From Alligator mississippiensis (lineage: Eukaryota > Chordata > Crocodylia > Alligatoridae), in assembly GCF_030867095.1 (NCBI RefSeq), contig NC_081824.1, forward strand, positions 350,522,203 to 350,586,202: a stretch of DNA of 64,000 bases. The letters are read 5' to 3'. Made by a program: the position numbers and the translations under genes. Shown piece after piece: positions 47,340 to 58,699 of the stretch. The notes beneath the pieces were generated by a model. It was not told where the DNA came from. It did no database searches and saw nothing but the letters and a program-made list of their open reading frames with translations. Numbering within the stretch: the first letter of the stretch is position 1; the number at the start of each line of letters is the position of its first letter.

Positions 47340-47717
47340 AATCTCTTTTGTTTTGTGTTGTTGTCCTCTTTCTTCACAGGTTTAACCCCAGCAAAAGCAG
47401 CAATCCACAACCGCCTGATTGTGAGATTCATCGAGTACCAGACTGCAGTTCATTCGAGTCAATAGAGTGATGGTTGTGAAGGAGACACTGAGACTGTGAA
47501 CGTCCATTCGCTCAGGACTTACTATAACACTATTTTCTCTCATTTTATTAAGTATTTTATTGACATTGTCTGTTAATAGGAGAAGACGGACTGACTACTA
47601 AACGAGGAGAGTCCCAAGCAGATGTTCTCCAATCAGACGATGATCAATAGTTGTTGTTATATGTTCAAGTTATTATATTTTATAGTTTGTTAAGAAGACC
47701 GGTCTATCAAATTGTTT

Positions 47718-47770
<53 letters not shown>

Positions 47771-47868
47771 TTGTTAAAGCTTTGCCAGGTCAGTAAGTCC
47801 CGAAACAAAGATGCCTTATGATGTGCTCATGTGTCTAAAATTCCAGTTGTGCCGCCAGCAAGGGGGCA
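47340..47868 (+). other. Region between integrase and 3' LTR with envelope trace and polypurine tract
   Basis: A hydrophobic leader-like stretch (CFVLLSSFF) and a membrane-anchor-like stretch followed by an arginine cluster are all that suggests an envelope gene. A (TA)n microsatellite occupies about 47720-47767. The purine tract agcaagggggca stands immediately before the 3' LTR. Confidence 0.5.
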
Positions 47869-48450
47869 TTTCACAACCCAGTGATTTTGGTGCCTCAGCA
47901 CGATGGAATTTTCCCGCCACATGAGAGCCTCTTGCAAAGCAAAGGTTTTCTGTTGCAACAGAAAAACCTCGGTGCAAAAGAGTTCCCACCATTCGAATGC
48001 AAATTTGTGTCCCGCTATTGGCCAGTTCTAAATTATTCCTACGTGGCGGCTAGTAATTGGCTTGCTAGCCGTTTAAAATTTTGTGCGACTTCTGCCCAAG
48101 TCGGAGAACTTTGAGCATGCTGCAGAGTGCTTCTAAAAAGAGATCTGACTTGTGGCTGAGCTGATCGATAGACTGATCACCTATCGATTCTTCTCCCCAT
48201 CGCCAAGCGCAATGCCCGACGTACCCTTTCCCCGCCGGCTTGATTTGTGGACAGACGAGCTAGCCTGAGCTCTGCCAGCTGGAACAACTAACATAGTTGT
48301 TCAAACGACCGGACCGTCTGCGTCGCAGCTACAAGCGGCGTAAGTAAAGTTTTGCAACCATTAAGCTTTGTCCGCCTCTCTATTCACCAGCCCGCCCAAC
48401 GAATGAGTAATTATTAAATCACCTCGAGTCAGCTCTGGCTGTCCGAGACA
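47869..48450 (+). repeat. 3' LTR of the ERV fossil
   Basis: 582 bp, gap-free match to the 5' LTR with about 23 differences, mostly C/T and G/A. Ends CCGAGACA, followed by the duplicated gtcac. The splice-donor consensus is repeated at 48340. Confidence 0.95.
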
Positions 48451-48455
48451 GTCAC

Positions 48456-50625
48456 CTGATCACATAACACTGATATCAGAATGAGAGCCATCTCTGTCCA
48501 TTTTTCCTTTACTAGCTCTAAAGTAATATTTTATATCACTAATATATATAAATACTCTATGGGACATATTTTGATCCACAATAACTGGAGAAACATGCCA
48601 CTAGTATAAACCACTCATGGTAGAAGGATGAAAATTGTTTTCACACTTACCAGTTCCTCTCTAATATAGTATTTTAGGATATATTTGCATTGCAGTTGTT
48701 ACTATGACTTCAGCATAATGTGGACATCCCCAAGCTAGCTATAAACTATCTAGTTCAGGTAGGTAGTTGTGTCACCACTTCAACACACTGCTCAGCGTGG
48801 ACTAACTGCCCAGGTATTTTACTCAGATTCTTGGGTGGGTTTCTTGGGTGGGCGGGCTAAACAGGAGCCCCTGTTTAGCTCCTGCTGCTAGGACTAGATT
48901 GCTACTGGTAATCAAGCTTGTGTATTTAAATCTAGCTCACGTGTGTCTTGGACACCTCTGCTGCAGCTGTGGCAGTGACTGCACTATACACATCTTAATC
49001 TTTTTCTTTTTTTGACAGCTCCTGACTGTCAGTCAATGCTGTAAATATTGTGCACCTAACGAAAGGTTTACCCAATACTTAACTCTCCCATGAAGCAGGA
49101 TGGCTTCAGGAATGTGAGTGCTAATCATTCTTGTTGTTATAAGGCCACGTGGAATAGGTTGAGTTTGACTACTCGCTTCCCAGAGTCCATAGAAACAGTC
49201 TGGAGACTGTGGTTTGTCTTGCAGCCTGCAAGTGACAGGGAAAAGCCACCATGACCTCCCTCCTGCACGATAAACTTCATGAAACCTACTGTCAGGCTCC
49301 TTCTCCCAGCAAAGATTTTCATCATCTTACCATCACCAAAAAAGAGGTAAAAGGGTAGCAGGACTCCTGTCCCAGATTTGTTCTCTAGTGTCATTTACAT
49401 TCAACTAGCTTTGTAAGAAAGTTTATCCTCTCCGGATCTGGTTTCTAAAAATGTTAACTATATATAGCATCACATCTGTGCCAACCATCTTTTATTTTGT
49501 AGTAATGTTGTAAGATGTTTTCCTTGGCAAAATTAAAGTGTGTTATACTGACTGCTTTTTCATGTTGTGCAATGCAAGTTTCTCAAAACAAAGCATATCT
49601 TTGGACAAAGAATAAACATTTTTTTTCAGACATGTTATATGTTTTCTGACATTTATTGTGTTGTAGTTAGACTGTCATTTTCACTCATTTGGTTCTATCA
49701 TTTTCAGTAGTTTGAGGGCAAAGCCATAATAGTATGTTATTATAGCAATATATGCAAAAATGATTGTGATATTAAGAATTTAAAATAATGTAGGTAAGAA
49801 ATGCAAAAGCTAAGTGTTTACCAGGAATATTAGCTTGGTTGTTTTTCACATGTGCTTTGTCTTACAGTATATGCATAATGTGTTCAGCAGCATCTATGAC
49901 TTAGAAATTATAAATCCTGTTTTTCAAAATGACTTTTTGAGCTTAATTAAGAGCTGAACTCTTATAAAAAGTCAACAGAGCTACATCTTCAAAGTGGCCT
50001 AAGCCATTTTCTGAAAATGGAACTTAGACATTTTTATAAATGTCATCCTCTATTTCAAACACATCTGACTCAGTAATTCTTAACTTTTTCCATATTGGGA
50101 ATGCAGAATGCAACAGGGGGGAAATAGAAAGACCCCCCACCCCATTTTTCCTCTCTCTGAAACTGAGAGAGTTGGAAATTCTGACAAAACAGAAACTTTG
50201 AGCAAACAAAATCCTGACCAATATATATATTTTTAACTAGGGTTTTATTTCACACCTTCCAAAAAACTTCTTAGAGAATCAAGCTTAAGCATACAATGAT
50301 GAAAATGAAAGACCTGTAGTTTTCTCTGTACAGAGCACTAAGACTAAAATGTAACACTAGCAAGGTTTCTTTCCTTGTATCTAGAAGTTTCAGGCATTCA
50401 TAGACTGAAACTTCCAGATACAAAGAAGGACACATTCTCCATTGGTGTTAAATTTTAGTTTCATTATTTTATACAGAGAAATTTAAAGGCCATTACTTTT
50501 CATCTAAGCATGTGTCTAAGCTTGATTTACTGAAAAAAATTAACAGACTAGAGCTACAGGATAGAATTGTGGATTATATGAAAGTTATGTTTTGTTTCTA
50601 ATATTCAGGGTTTGTTTCCTTTTGA
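48456..50625. other. Unassigned, mostly AT-rich
   Basis: No exon with convincing homology, no RNA gene and no repeat family recognised. This is where missing 5' exons of the F-box gene could lie, but a search by eye for an FBXO36 exon 2 (…FRWWKISL…) found none. Confidence 0.35.
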
Positions 50626-51084
50626 ATTTAGAACACAGGATTGGAAGGTACTTCCTAGGTCACCAGGTCCATTCTGCTGCTATTGCAGAAAATGCTTTGT
50701 ATACCAAGCTCTCTCTTAAAATTACTTAAGTTTTTTGTTCCTAGTACTGCTACTGACAGTCAATCCAGAATCTCATTTCCCCAGTGGTTAAAAGCATTTT
50801 TTCTAATTTCCTTGTGGCCAGTTTATAGCCATTTGTTCTTGTGCTGCCATATTCCTTTATCTTAACTAGTTCTTCTCCTTCCCCTTGCCCTTTACCAGCT
50901 ATGTATTTATTGAGAGCAATTGTATTGCCTTTCACATTTTGTTTGGCTGATAAGCCAAACTCTTTTAGTCTTCTCTTGCAAAATAGGCTCTCTATTCCCC
51001 TGATTGTTCTCAAAGGCCTTCTCTGCACCAGTTCTAGTTGGAATCCATCTTCCTTGGGCACAAGAATACAGAATTGTTCACAGC

Positions 51085-51310
51085 GGGGATCAGCAACCTG
51101 TGGCCTGCAAGCTGGATTTGGCTTGTGGAACCATTGCATCTGACCTACACATGCTGGGCTTTGGTGGTGCTTGGTGGTAGAAGCTTCTCCCATGTTGCAG
51201 CAGGGAAAAGCAGCAGCAGCAAGAGCTTTCCTCTGGTGCCTGCCTTTCTATCCATCTCTTAGCTCCACTGGGTCATTCTAGCCCACAGCTTGAAAAAGTT
51301 GCTGACCACT
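51085..51310. mobile_element. hAT-type MITE inside the old LINE
   Basis: Left GGGGATCAGCAACCTGTGGC and right AAAAAGTTGCTGACCACT are inverted, a common hAT end type. No clean target duplication seen. Confidence 0.6.
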
Positions 51311-51791
51311 ACTTAACAACTTTGTATCTTATTCAATGGAATTGGTACTTCCCCTATATCTAATGGACATTGCTCACCTGATACATCCTAGGATTTCATA
51401 CGCTTTTTCATAGCTGTTTTACATCAATAGCTCAAAAGCATCCTCTGATCAACCAACCCCCCTTAGGGTTTTTTTCTCCTTTGTAATTTCTGGGAAGTTC
51501 TCAGCTTGTAGCAATAAGTCTGCTAGTCTGCAAGGGCATGTCCAAGGTTAGCTCATCATATCTGGAAATGAGGACAGTGCCCTCAAGCATACTTCACTGC
51601 CCCAGGTGGGCTGTTTCCTGACCCAGAGGGAGGCCTATTAGCTTGGGAGTAGGCTAATTGACAGTGTCACTCAGAAGTATTAATTAGCCCACTCCAGAGT
51701 CACATGACAGAAGTTGTATTGTTTTGGATTCAGGAGGCAGCTCAACCAAGAACAGTGTAGCATGCTTGAGGGCACTACTGTTGGACACAGT

Positions 51792-52045
51792 GGGAGCATT
51801 TACACAAGACATTTACTGCTGTCGCCTAATTGGCTGTGCAGTAGAATGTCAGCATCTACAGGTGCAGCCTTATTAGGCTGCAGTAAACTAATAAAATCCT
51901 TGTGCAAGCCAGGGCTGCTGTGCCCTGGCTCAATGTGCTACAGTCCCAGGTGCATGTGTAAACGCTCTGCCTGAGAGCAATAAACTCCAGTGCAAACTGC
52001 GCCAGAGTTTATTCAGTCAAATTAATTTCACATGTAGATGTGCCT
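51792..52045. mobile_element. MITE, 'ctacac' family, AGT duplication
   Basis: Ends GGGAGCATTTACACAAG and CATGTAGATGTGCCT. Duplication agt at 51789-51791 and 52046-52048. 254 bp. Internal 'attaggctgcagtaaacta' recurs in the elements near 7160 and 41340. Confidence 0.8.
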
Positions 52046-52667
52046 AGTGACTTTGCCAGTTAGATATGAGCAATGTAACCTTGCACTTGATACTATTTAT
52101 TATTACATTTCATCCCGTTCCTATTTCTCCAGTCTCAATGTCATTTAAGTCTTCCTGCATGCTATTTCAGTCCTGCTCTGTACTGATAATGCCTCCTAAC
52201 CTTATGTCACCAACATATTTCATCAGTACACTCCTACTTTTCATGTCGATGTCATCAATGAAAAATAAAGTTGTTCCCAAAATCAAAAGTTCAAACTCTA
52301 GTAATTTTCTTCCAGATCGATATTTCAGCTTTCAGCATGAACTGTTGTCTTCTCCCCATTAGCCAATTTCTTACTTGCCTTACAATTGCCATACTAATCC
52401 TTACCTTCTTTATTTTAACTAATCATTTCCCACATGACATTCTATCAAATGCTTTACTGAATCCTAGAGAAATTATATCCAGCATATTTCCATTGTCTAG
52501 AAAATAAGTTATTGTATCCAAGGAAGATACCAAATTAATCTGACACAATCTACCTTGTAATTTCATGTTGCATTTTATCCAGTTTACCTTTACTCTAACA
52601 TTTATTGCTATTTTTACATTAAAAAAATGGAAAGTCAGAGTAATGCGTCTGTAGTTGTCAAGCAAAA

Positions 52668-53224
52668 CCAAGGAAGTGATTCTTCCACTTTACTCAGCAT
52701 TGGTGAGACCACAGCTGGAGTACTGCATCTAGTTCTAGGTACTGCAGTTCAACAAAGACATGCAAAAGCTTGAGAGAGTCCAGGGAAGAGCCACCTGTAT
52801 AATCAGAGACTTGCAAGGCAAGCCATATGAGAAAAGGCTAAAGGACTTGGGTCTCTTCAGCCTAAAAAAGAGAAGGCTGAGAGGGGACCTGGTAGCAGCT
52901 TACCTCTATTTCAGGGGAATACATCAAGGGGTTGGCAAACAACTTTCCCAGGGCACCCTTGGGGAAAACCAGGAGTAATAGCCACAAACTCCTAGAAGAC
53001 CATTTCAGGCTTAACACTAGGAAAAACTTCTTCATAGTTAGGGTGTCCAGACTGTGGAATAGAATCAGAGGTGGTGCAATCACCTACCCTGGAAATCTTC
53101 AAGAGGAGAGTGGACAATCACCTTTCTGGGGTCACCTGACCCCAGTTGTCTTTCCTGCCTAGCACAGGGGGGCTGGGCGTGATGATCTTCTGAGGTTCCC
53201 TCCAGACCCTTACAGTCTATGAAA
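52668..53224 (+). mobile_element. CR1 LINE 3' part, plus strand
   Basis: Encodes the end of ORF2 with frame breaks: 'ctggagtactgcatctagtt', 'aaaagcttgagagagtccag', then [21 protein letters not shown]. Tail 'gtcacctgaccccagttgtc', 'gatcttctgaggttccctcc' and terminal 'tctatgaaat'. 5'-truncated. Confidence 0.88.
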
Positions 53225-53706
53225 TGTAATATGATAATTTTATCTACAAGATCTTTTTAATTATAATGGAGGAAATTAAAGATGTCAAAAGATAAACAAG
53301 TGAATAGACTTTATTAGACCGCGGTGATATTGACACGTTAATTTCTTGGCCTGTGCAGAAAAAAAGAAACTTTGTAGATAACTGTACATGTCAGGGGGTA
53401 ATATTTTTGTAACTAGAGATTTGTAAATGAATGTGTTTGAGTACATAGCTACAGGGCTGCAATTGCTGCAATGAACTGGATAAATTATGCATTCTACAAA
53501 TACCTTTATAAGCACTGAGAAAAGTTTCTTTGTGTATCTAGCACCAAATCTGTATCTTTTCTTGTGCATTGCTAATAAGCTGCAGCATGAGTTTCTGCAT
53601 GGGTGCTTTTTGTTTGAATTTAGTATTTTGGTTTTTGGCAAAGCTTAAAAAGGGACTGCTTTGAACTTTCTCCATGCTTGTCCTTCCTTATTGCTGTTTC
53701 TTGTAG

Positions 53707-53769
53707 GTGATCTGGAGGACTTGGAGGATTTCCTTTCGGCCAAATCAAGAAAAGGTTTTTCCAACAGAA
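53707..53769 (+). CDS. F-box gene exon a
   Basis: 63 bp after 'tgctgtttcttgtag'. The donor gaa|gtgaga ends the exon with one base of a codon, which the next exon completes to AGG (Arg). A later donor after caa at 53819 would break the phase, so it is not chosen. Encodes DLEDLEDFLSAKSRKGFSNR. Confidence 0.65.
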
Positions 53770-56700
53770 GTGAGAAAGCCCCACAATCATTTTTTATTGG
53801 ACAAACTGTTACACAGCAAGTATTGAGTTTGAAAACAAGGAATAGAAATAATACAATTGTGTGCATTAGCAAATCAACTTGGTCTTTTAATGAGACTCTC
53901 AGTACTAATGTTATGATTTACACTGTAATCCTTGCATATGGCTATTGTAATTCATTTTAGTCTCTTTTTAGATTAGTCAAATACTCTATAAAACTACCTA
54001 TTTCTTGTTATTACATGGTGGTGTTTATAATGAATAGCAGAGTAAGCACTATATAAAAAAGTAGCTAGGAAGGAATCTATTAATCATTGTTAGTGCCTTA
54101 AATACACATGGAAAATCCTCCTGCCACTTCTTACAGATACGATACAGTTAAAAGTGTTTTCTTAGCTATTTCATGTTTACATAGGAAACTGAAAAGCTTT
54201 CAGTATAGAATGGTTACGGTATTTGCATTGTAGGTTATTGTCATAAGGAAAGAAAATGCATTGTGCTTTATTTAGCTGAAGGAAACAATATATCTTTTAT
54301 TTAACATGCCTAGGCAATTCATATTTATTACCTCACTCTTAATTATAATGGAAACTTGCCCTCTGCCTAGTGCTAAATTATTTTTCCTCAGTAGTTAATT
54401 GCATTTGATGGATTACCTTCAGTTGTTCTGCTCTCAGCCCCTCACCGCCACCCTCCACCTGGCACAGCCTTAGCTGAATGCCCCTCCTCCACCCAAGTCC
54501 CAGGAAAAGCCAGGGCTGCGCTGGGTGATGGGGCTGGGAGCAGACCTGTGGCGAAATTTGGGGTGGCTGCAGCCTCCTCCCAGTGCTGCTGGAGCCCACG
54601 CTGAGCCCAGCCCCTGGTGAAAAGAACTATGCAGCACCAGCTCTGGCTCCTGCAGCTGCTGCCCGCCCTGTACAGATCTGGGGGCATACGCTCCCTCCTC
54701 ACCCTCCTAGGGTGCAAGCAGCGGCAGGAGCTGCCCCCATCCCATGAGCCGCACCTCCATCCCATGCCCCCCTCACCCCAGCTGGGCAGCGCCTCCCCTG
54801 CCTCCTCCCTCACCGTGGGGGGCATTGATCTGCACCCCCATGCCCCTTCCCTCTCCCCTCTCCTTTCACCACACCAGACTTACCACCTGATGGCAGCTGT
54901 ATCAGATATTGGACCGGTATTGGCTGATATGCCTCCTTAAATATCAGCTATCGGTATTGGCCCCCAAAATTTCTGCACCTCTAGTTGTTACTTTCCTGGG
55001 GGAGTTACTCTTAACTATATAATATTATTGAGTTTAGCATCTCTTACTTGCATCTGGGATTTCTTTAAACCTTACAAAAGTCATAGACACAATGTAGTGT
55101 CTACTCTATCCCCTGTTAGCACTAGATTTATGACCCAGATACCTTGTTTCTGGCAGACCCAAACCCTCAGACAGACCACAACCTCTCCATTCAATAATAG
55201 GCAAATTTTATTGATAGCAGATAAGAATAATTCAAACAATTCTATATCTACCAGTCCTAGAGCTGCACAGAGTCGCTACATCTGGTCAGTGGAAACTTCA
55301 CTCTGAGGTTCTCTCTTGAATGTCAGCTGTCATCAGCCTGGAGGTCGGAGGCCAAGGCCCTCCCTCTCCAGTGGGGTGGGTGAGATGGGTTAGTGGTATG
55401 CCCTCTGTCCATGATGGCTTTGGGTTCCCCTCTCAGGGACCCTTTGCTGCTCTGAGATTCCTCCTTTTGTATATTTTTTTCCTCTGTGATGACTCTTCAT
55501 CTTTGGGTATTGCTGATTGGCCTCTCTGTGGTCATTATACTGTCCATGTTCTGTCCTGTCAGCATATTCCTTTGTTTCACAAACCCAACGCATGCACACA
55601 TCCTAATTTGATTCTTTCCAGTCTTCTCCTAACTTGGTCTGTTCCCTGAAACTGGAAATCTCAAGGGCTCTGCAGTTGGGTTCTGCAGTCGGGCACCTAA
55701 TGCCACTTTATTTCATGTTATGGAACACTGTGGTACATGTCTTCAATTTCCCAGCCTGCATGTCTGCTTGGCTGTGTCAAACACAGTGGGCCTTGAAGGC
55801 ACAAACAGGCTTTTTAGAAATCAATTAACCCTTGCTGCTGTCCTGGATCATTATTCTAGTGCATATCTACTTTACCTATAAGCCAATTCCCAAAAGCAAA
55901 CTTCTAAATACCATTTTCTAGCTATTATCCCCTCCCATGCCTGCTCACTTGGTAGCATGGGAGTTCTTTTTCAACCCTTTTATATTTTGTGATAGCAGAT
56001 AATCCCCTCTTCATCAGCAGTAGGGTGACTTTTCTTTGGTTATGAGCAGTACACATTGATTTGTCTTTAATATAATTGGGATTTTTTTTCTACTTTTAAA
56101 GTTGATGCCAAATGTTTTGTCAATGGAAGAGATCTTATGACGCTCATAAATGCAGTTTTAGACAGGATTAGGGTAATTTTGAAGAGATTAAGGAATTTCT
56201 CTCCTTTATATTTTTCTTTACTCTCACCATGTTAGACTTAAGAAAAAGTATTTCTGCCCAGGTTTTAAAAACTGAATGGTCTTCCAGAGCCTCCTTCCCA
56301 TAAACACCAATCACAGTAGCTTTTTATATATTATTTAGGCAAAGGTTAACTTCACTTTTAAGGGCTGTAAATATTCTGATGAAATGCTTGTGACTTTATT
56401 GTGTGGGTGTAACTAAACGGTAAATGCTTTCAGTAATATTTGTTGGTTTGCATAGCCAAGGTTACTTCTAGCATTTGTAGCATCATGCTTAAAGTAATCC
56501 ATATAGAAGTTGGCCAGCCTTTTAATTGCAATAAAAGAATTAGGTGAGGTATTGACATGGTCTGTTGAACCTCAACAGCTTCTCTCAGCAGGAGGTTCCA
56601 GTTTCTCATTGCCAAGCAGATGGAGTCTCCTCCCTTGCTGCCCTGATTCAAGTGCCAGAGCTCCAGAGAAAAGACAAGAGTTCAGATACACCCCTTTGCT

Positions 56701-58595
56701 CACCATTCCCTATTAGCATATGGAGTTTTTTAGATCACTTTTCAGATATGTCTGATTCCCCTAAGGGTCCTAAATTTGGAGATCCATCCTGGGGGACCAG
56801 ACACCTAAACTTTAAGCATTGTAGTTTTAATCAGTTCTTTAGATAACTAATTTCCAGAGATCTATTTATTTGCAGAATACTTTTTACTTATTTTTCTTGT
56901 TCCTCTCTCTTTTCTATCACAGGGAAGGTACAGGATGTCTTTAGTAACAGGATGTTGGAATACATTCTAAACCTGTGCCAGGGACATTATGATTTCCTGG
57001 TTCGAATGCCTGACAATCTGCTTATATATATCCTGTCATTTCTTAACACTGATGCCATTGGACAACTGTCAAAAACTTGCAAAAAATTTCAGCAGGTAAG
57101 GTTGAGGTATAGCTGGGATCCATCCAAACTCATGAAGCTTTACAGCATCATTTAAAGAAACACATTACTATGATTGATGGATCTGCTATTGTAGATTTCT
57201 CTGGTAAATAGATATAGAATCAAGCAGCAGGGGTATCAGGATCAGACATCTCTCTAATGGTAATAAGAATATGACTACAGACCTTTATAACCTACAGCCA
57301 TATTCTGAATGGCCAGATGAATGTTTCTAAAGTCCACAGTCACCCCATCTTCAAAAGAACTGATCAGAAGTATAATTAGTAGTGGGTGACTGGGACATGA
57401 GTCCTAGGTTGCTGAGGTACAAGGGGTCGCCCATAACAGGAGTTGTGGTAGCACTTGGAGAGAGGGCAGGGCTAAAGTGGCATTTGAGAAGGGGGCAGGG
57501 GCCAGAGTGACATTTGGAGACAGTGTAAAGTTCGAGGCTGCCATGCTGCAGAGGAGTGCTGCCAAATCAGTGTTTCCCTGTCATGGTGGCAATGGGATTC
57601 AGCAGTATTAGGTGATGGCTGTCAGGGGCATTAAGCCCCTGATTGTTGACTGTGCTAACACCTCCCCCTACAACAGGTGTAAGACTGACTATGGGACCAG
57701 GGCTTCCAGGAATATTGCATCTAGGACACAGATCTTACTGGTTATGCCTCTGAAGGTAGTGCCTAGGATCTTGCTGACCAAATGAAAAATTCTACCTTGT
57801 TGTGTTATCTCTTTTACTGTTTCCTTTCCTCCTGTTTTGAATTCCACTAAGAGTTCCACTTCTAACATGTAGTTGTATTCTCTCCTTCTTCATTTCCTGC
57901 CTCCTTTTCTTCCATCAGTCTCTGTTCTTTCTACCTTCCATTTAGAAACCAGATGAGGAATCTTCAACCCCAATTCTGGTTCTAAAAATAAACTTTGGCA
58001 TAGAAGCTGCCTAGTCTATTTGGAGAGTAGGCATTGAACTTGTAAGGAAGCTGTGGTTTCCTTTGGAAGTGTTGCTTCAGAAAAATTTGGATAAATTTCC
58101 AAGGGTTGAATTTGTTCTGTGGAAAATCCTGGATCTGTACAAATTCCTTTTATTCTGTGCATTCCTTTTGTTCTGTGTTATTTAACAATAACAGTCAAAT
58201 CTTTTCTATACTTATGCCAATTTTAACCAAACAGCTTTTCCCCATTGGCTTCAGTAAAATGAATAATATGCATATAAAAAACCCCTGGCAATAATCATAA
58301 TACCATTCATTAATGAGTCAGGTAATACTCTTCTTTCCACTGCCATAAATCTGGAGTAAATGGAGCGTAAATAAGACGAGAACCTACCTTTTAGAAAGTG
58401 CATATTGTGTAATATGTATTGAAAATATTTATCTTTCAGTTATGCAGCAGCAAAGCATTTTGGGAGAGAGTTGGAATGCTTCAAAATAAACACAGTCTTG
58501 ATGAGAGGATGATGGCGTTCCCAGTCTACAAGAAGCTAATGAACTTAAATCAAAAGCACCATCAGATGCAGAGAAGACGGACTACACTTTTTTAA
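53707..58595 (+). CDS. F-box protein, FBXO36-like (three 3' exons; 5' exons not found)
   Basis: F-box proteins recruit substrates to SCF ubiquitin ligases through SKP1. Exons 53707-53769, 56923-57095 and 58440-58595 have consensus acceptors and donors, and their phases fit (1, then 0). They give about 130 residues: LEDLEDFLSAKSRKGFSNR, then MLEYILNLCQGHYDFLVRMP, the F-box (DNLLIYILSFLNTDAIGQLS), LCSSKAFWERVG and a basic C-terminus (QKHHQMQRRRTTLF). From memory, human FBXO36 has EDFL, ILDYVINLCKGKFDFLERLS, DDLLLTIISYLDLEDIARL and LCMSDKLWEQIV at matching places, so the similarity is collinear but well diverged. It is transcribed away from CHAMP1. An upstream part of about 60 residues is missing. 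It could be a true FBXO36 paralogue; a pseudogene is unlikely given intact splice sites and frame. Confidence 0.72.
54895..54985 (-). mobile_element. End of a nonautonomous DNA element
   Basis: Reversed, it begins ctagaggtgcagaaatttt and contains 'gccaataccgatagctgata', a pattern of repeated accgata/tatcggt found at hAT-type element ends in reptiles. The GC-rich stretch 54430-54890 is probably its body. The other end was not found. Intronic in the F-box gene. Confidence 0.5.
56923..57095 (+). CDS. F-box gene exon b (F-box motif)
   Basis: 173 bp between acceptor 'ttttctatcacag' and donor cag|gtaagg. Encodes KVQDVFSNR then the conserved Y-x-L-N-L-C-x-G-x-x-D-F-L block and the F-box helices. 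Ends in phase 0. Confidence 0.8.
57365..57752. mobile_element. MITE related to the one at 28467
   Basis: Left end cagaagtataattagtag, right end ctggttatgcctctg, inverted. GC-rich interior with 'gggcaggg' repeats. Intronic. Confidence 0.6.
58440..58595 (+). CDS. F-box gene terminal exon
   Basis: 156 bp after 'aatatttatctttcag', in phase 0. Encodes LCSSKAFWERVGMLQNKHS, ending in a basic helix-like tail QKHHQMQRRRTTLF and TAA. The F-W-E-R-V pattern is the usual end of an F-box domain. Confidence 0.78.
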   Translation, partial: LCSSKAFWERVGMLQNKHSLDERMMAFPVYKKLMNLNQKHHQMQRRRTTLF

Positions 58596-58686
58596 TGTTG
58601 TTTGAGTATTATTGGAATATACCCAACAGGCCAATCATGCATTTTCCTATTATATCACTACTACTAAAAGAAGATTAAGAAGTTAA

Positions 58687-58692
58687 AATAAA
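58687..58692 (+). terminator. Poly(A) signal of the F-box gene
   Basis: AATAAA about 92 bases after the stop codon. Gives a short 3' UTR if used. Confidence 0.6.
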
Positions 58693-58699
58693 TATCAAT

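Larger units (their letters stand above)
41860..48450 (+). mobile_element. Endogenous retrovirus fossil, tRNA-Ser primed
   Basis: A two-LTR provirus of 6.6 kb with a 5-bp target duplication gtcac (41855-41859 and 48451-48455). Order: 5' LTR, primer site, gag-like region (~42.4-44.2 kb), protease (~44.3-44.6 kb, with LLDTGAQTN), reverse transcriptase (~44.7-45.6 kb, with YVDD), RNase H (~46.0-46.4 kb, TSDGTSRHGG), integrase (~46.4-47.3 kb, H-H and C-C finger then D, D and E positions such as QVDLLG, QSDGGPPFN and SIVERHIG), polypurine tract and 3' LTR. Envelope is reduced to a short trace. The serine primer and weak or absent env recall class III (ERV-L/ERV-S-like) elements, but the class is an inference. 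It is broken, with a handful of breaks. The LTRs differ at about 23 of 582 positions (~4%), which at a slow crocodilian rate suggests some tens of millions of years. Confidence 0.93.
50630..52660 (-). mobile_element. Old CR1/L2-type LINE, antisense, interrupted
   Basis: Antisense LINE phrases run through 50630-51085 ('ttggaaggtacttcctaggt', 'ctcatttccccagtggttaa', 'aataggctctctattcccct'), 51315-51470 ('cctaggatttcatacgcttt') and 52070-52660 ('gccaatttcttacttgcctt', 'tctatcaaatgctttactga', the reverse of K-A-F-D). Two short DNA elements sit inside it (51085-51310; 51792-52045). It is more diverged than the other CR1 copies and its frame is fully broken. Confidence 0.7.

Noticed and set aside
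53770-53819. Longer version of the first F-box exon ending at the gt after 53819
   Set aside because: Its end phase does not fit the next exon, whereas the gaa|gtgaga donor at 53769 does and has the better consensus.
54378-54940. Frames of 107-127 codons inside the F-box intron
   Set aside because: GC-rich body of a DNA element, no domain features and no splice context.
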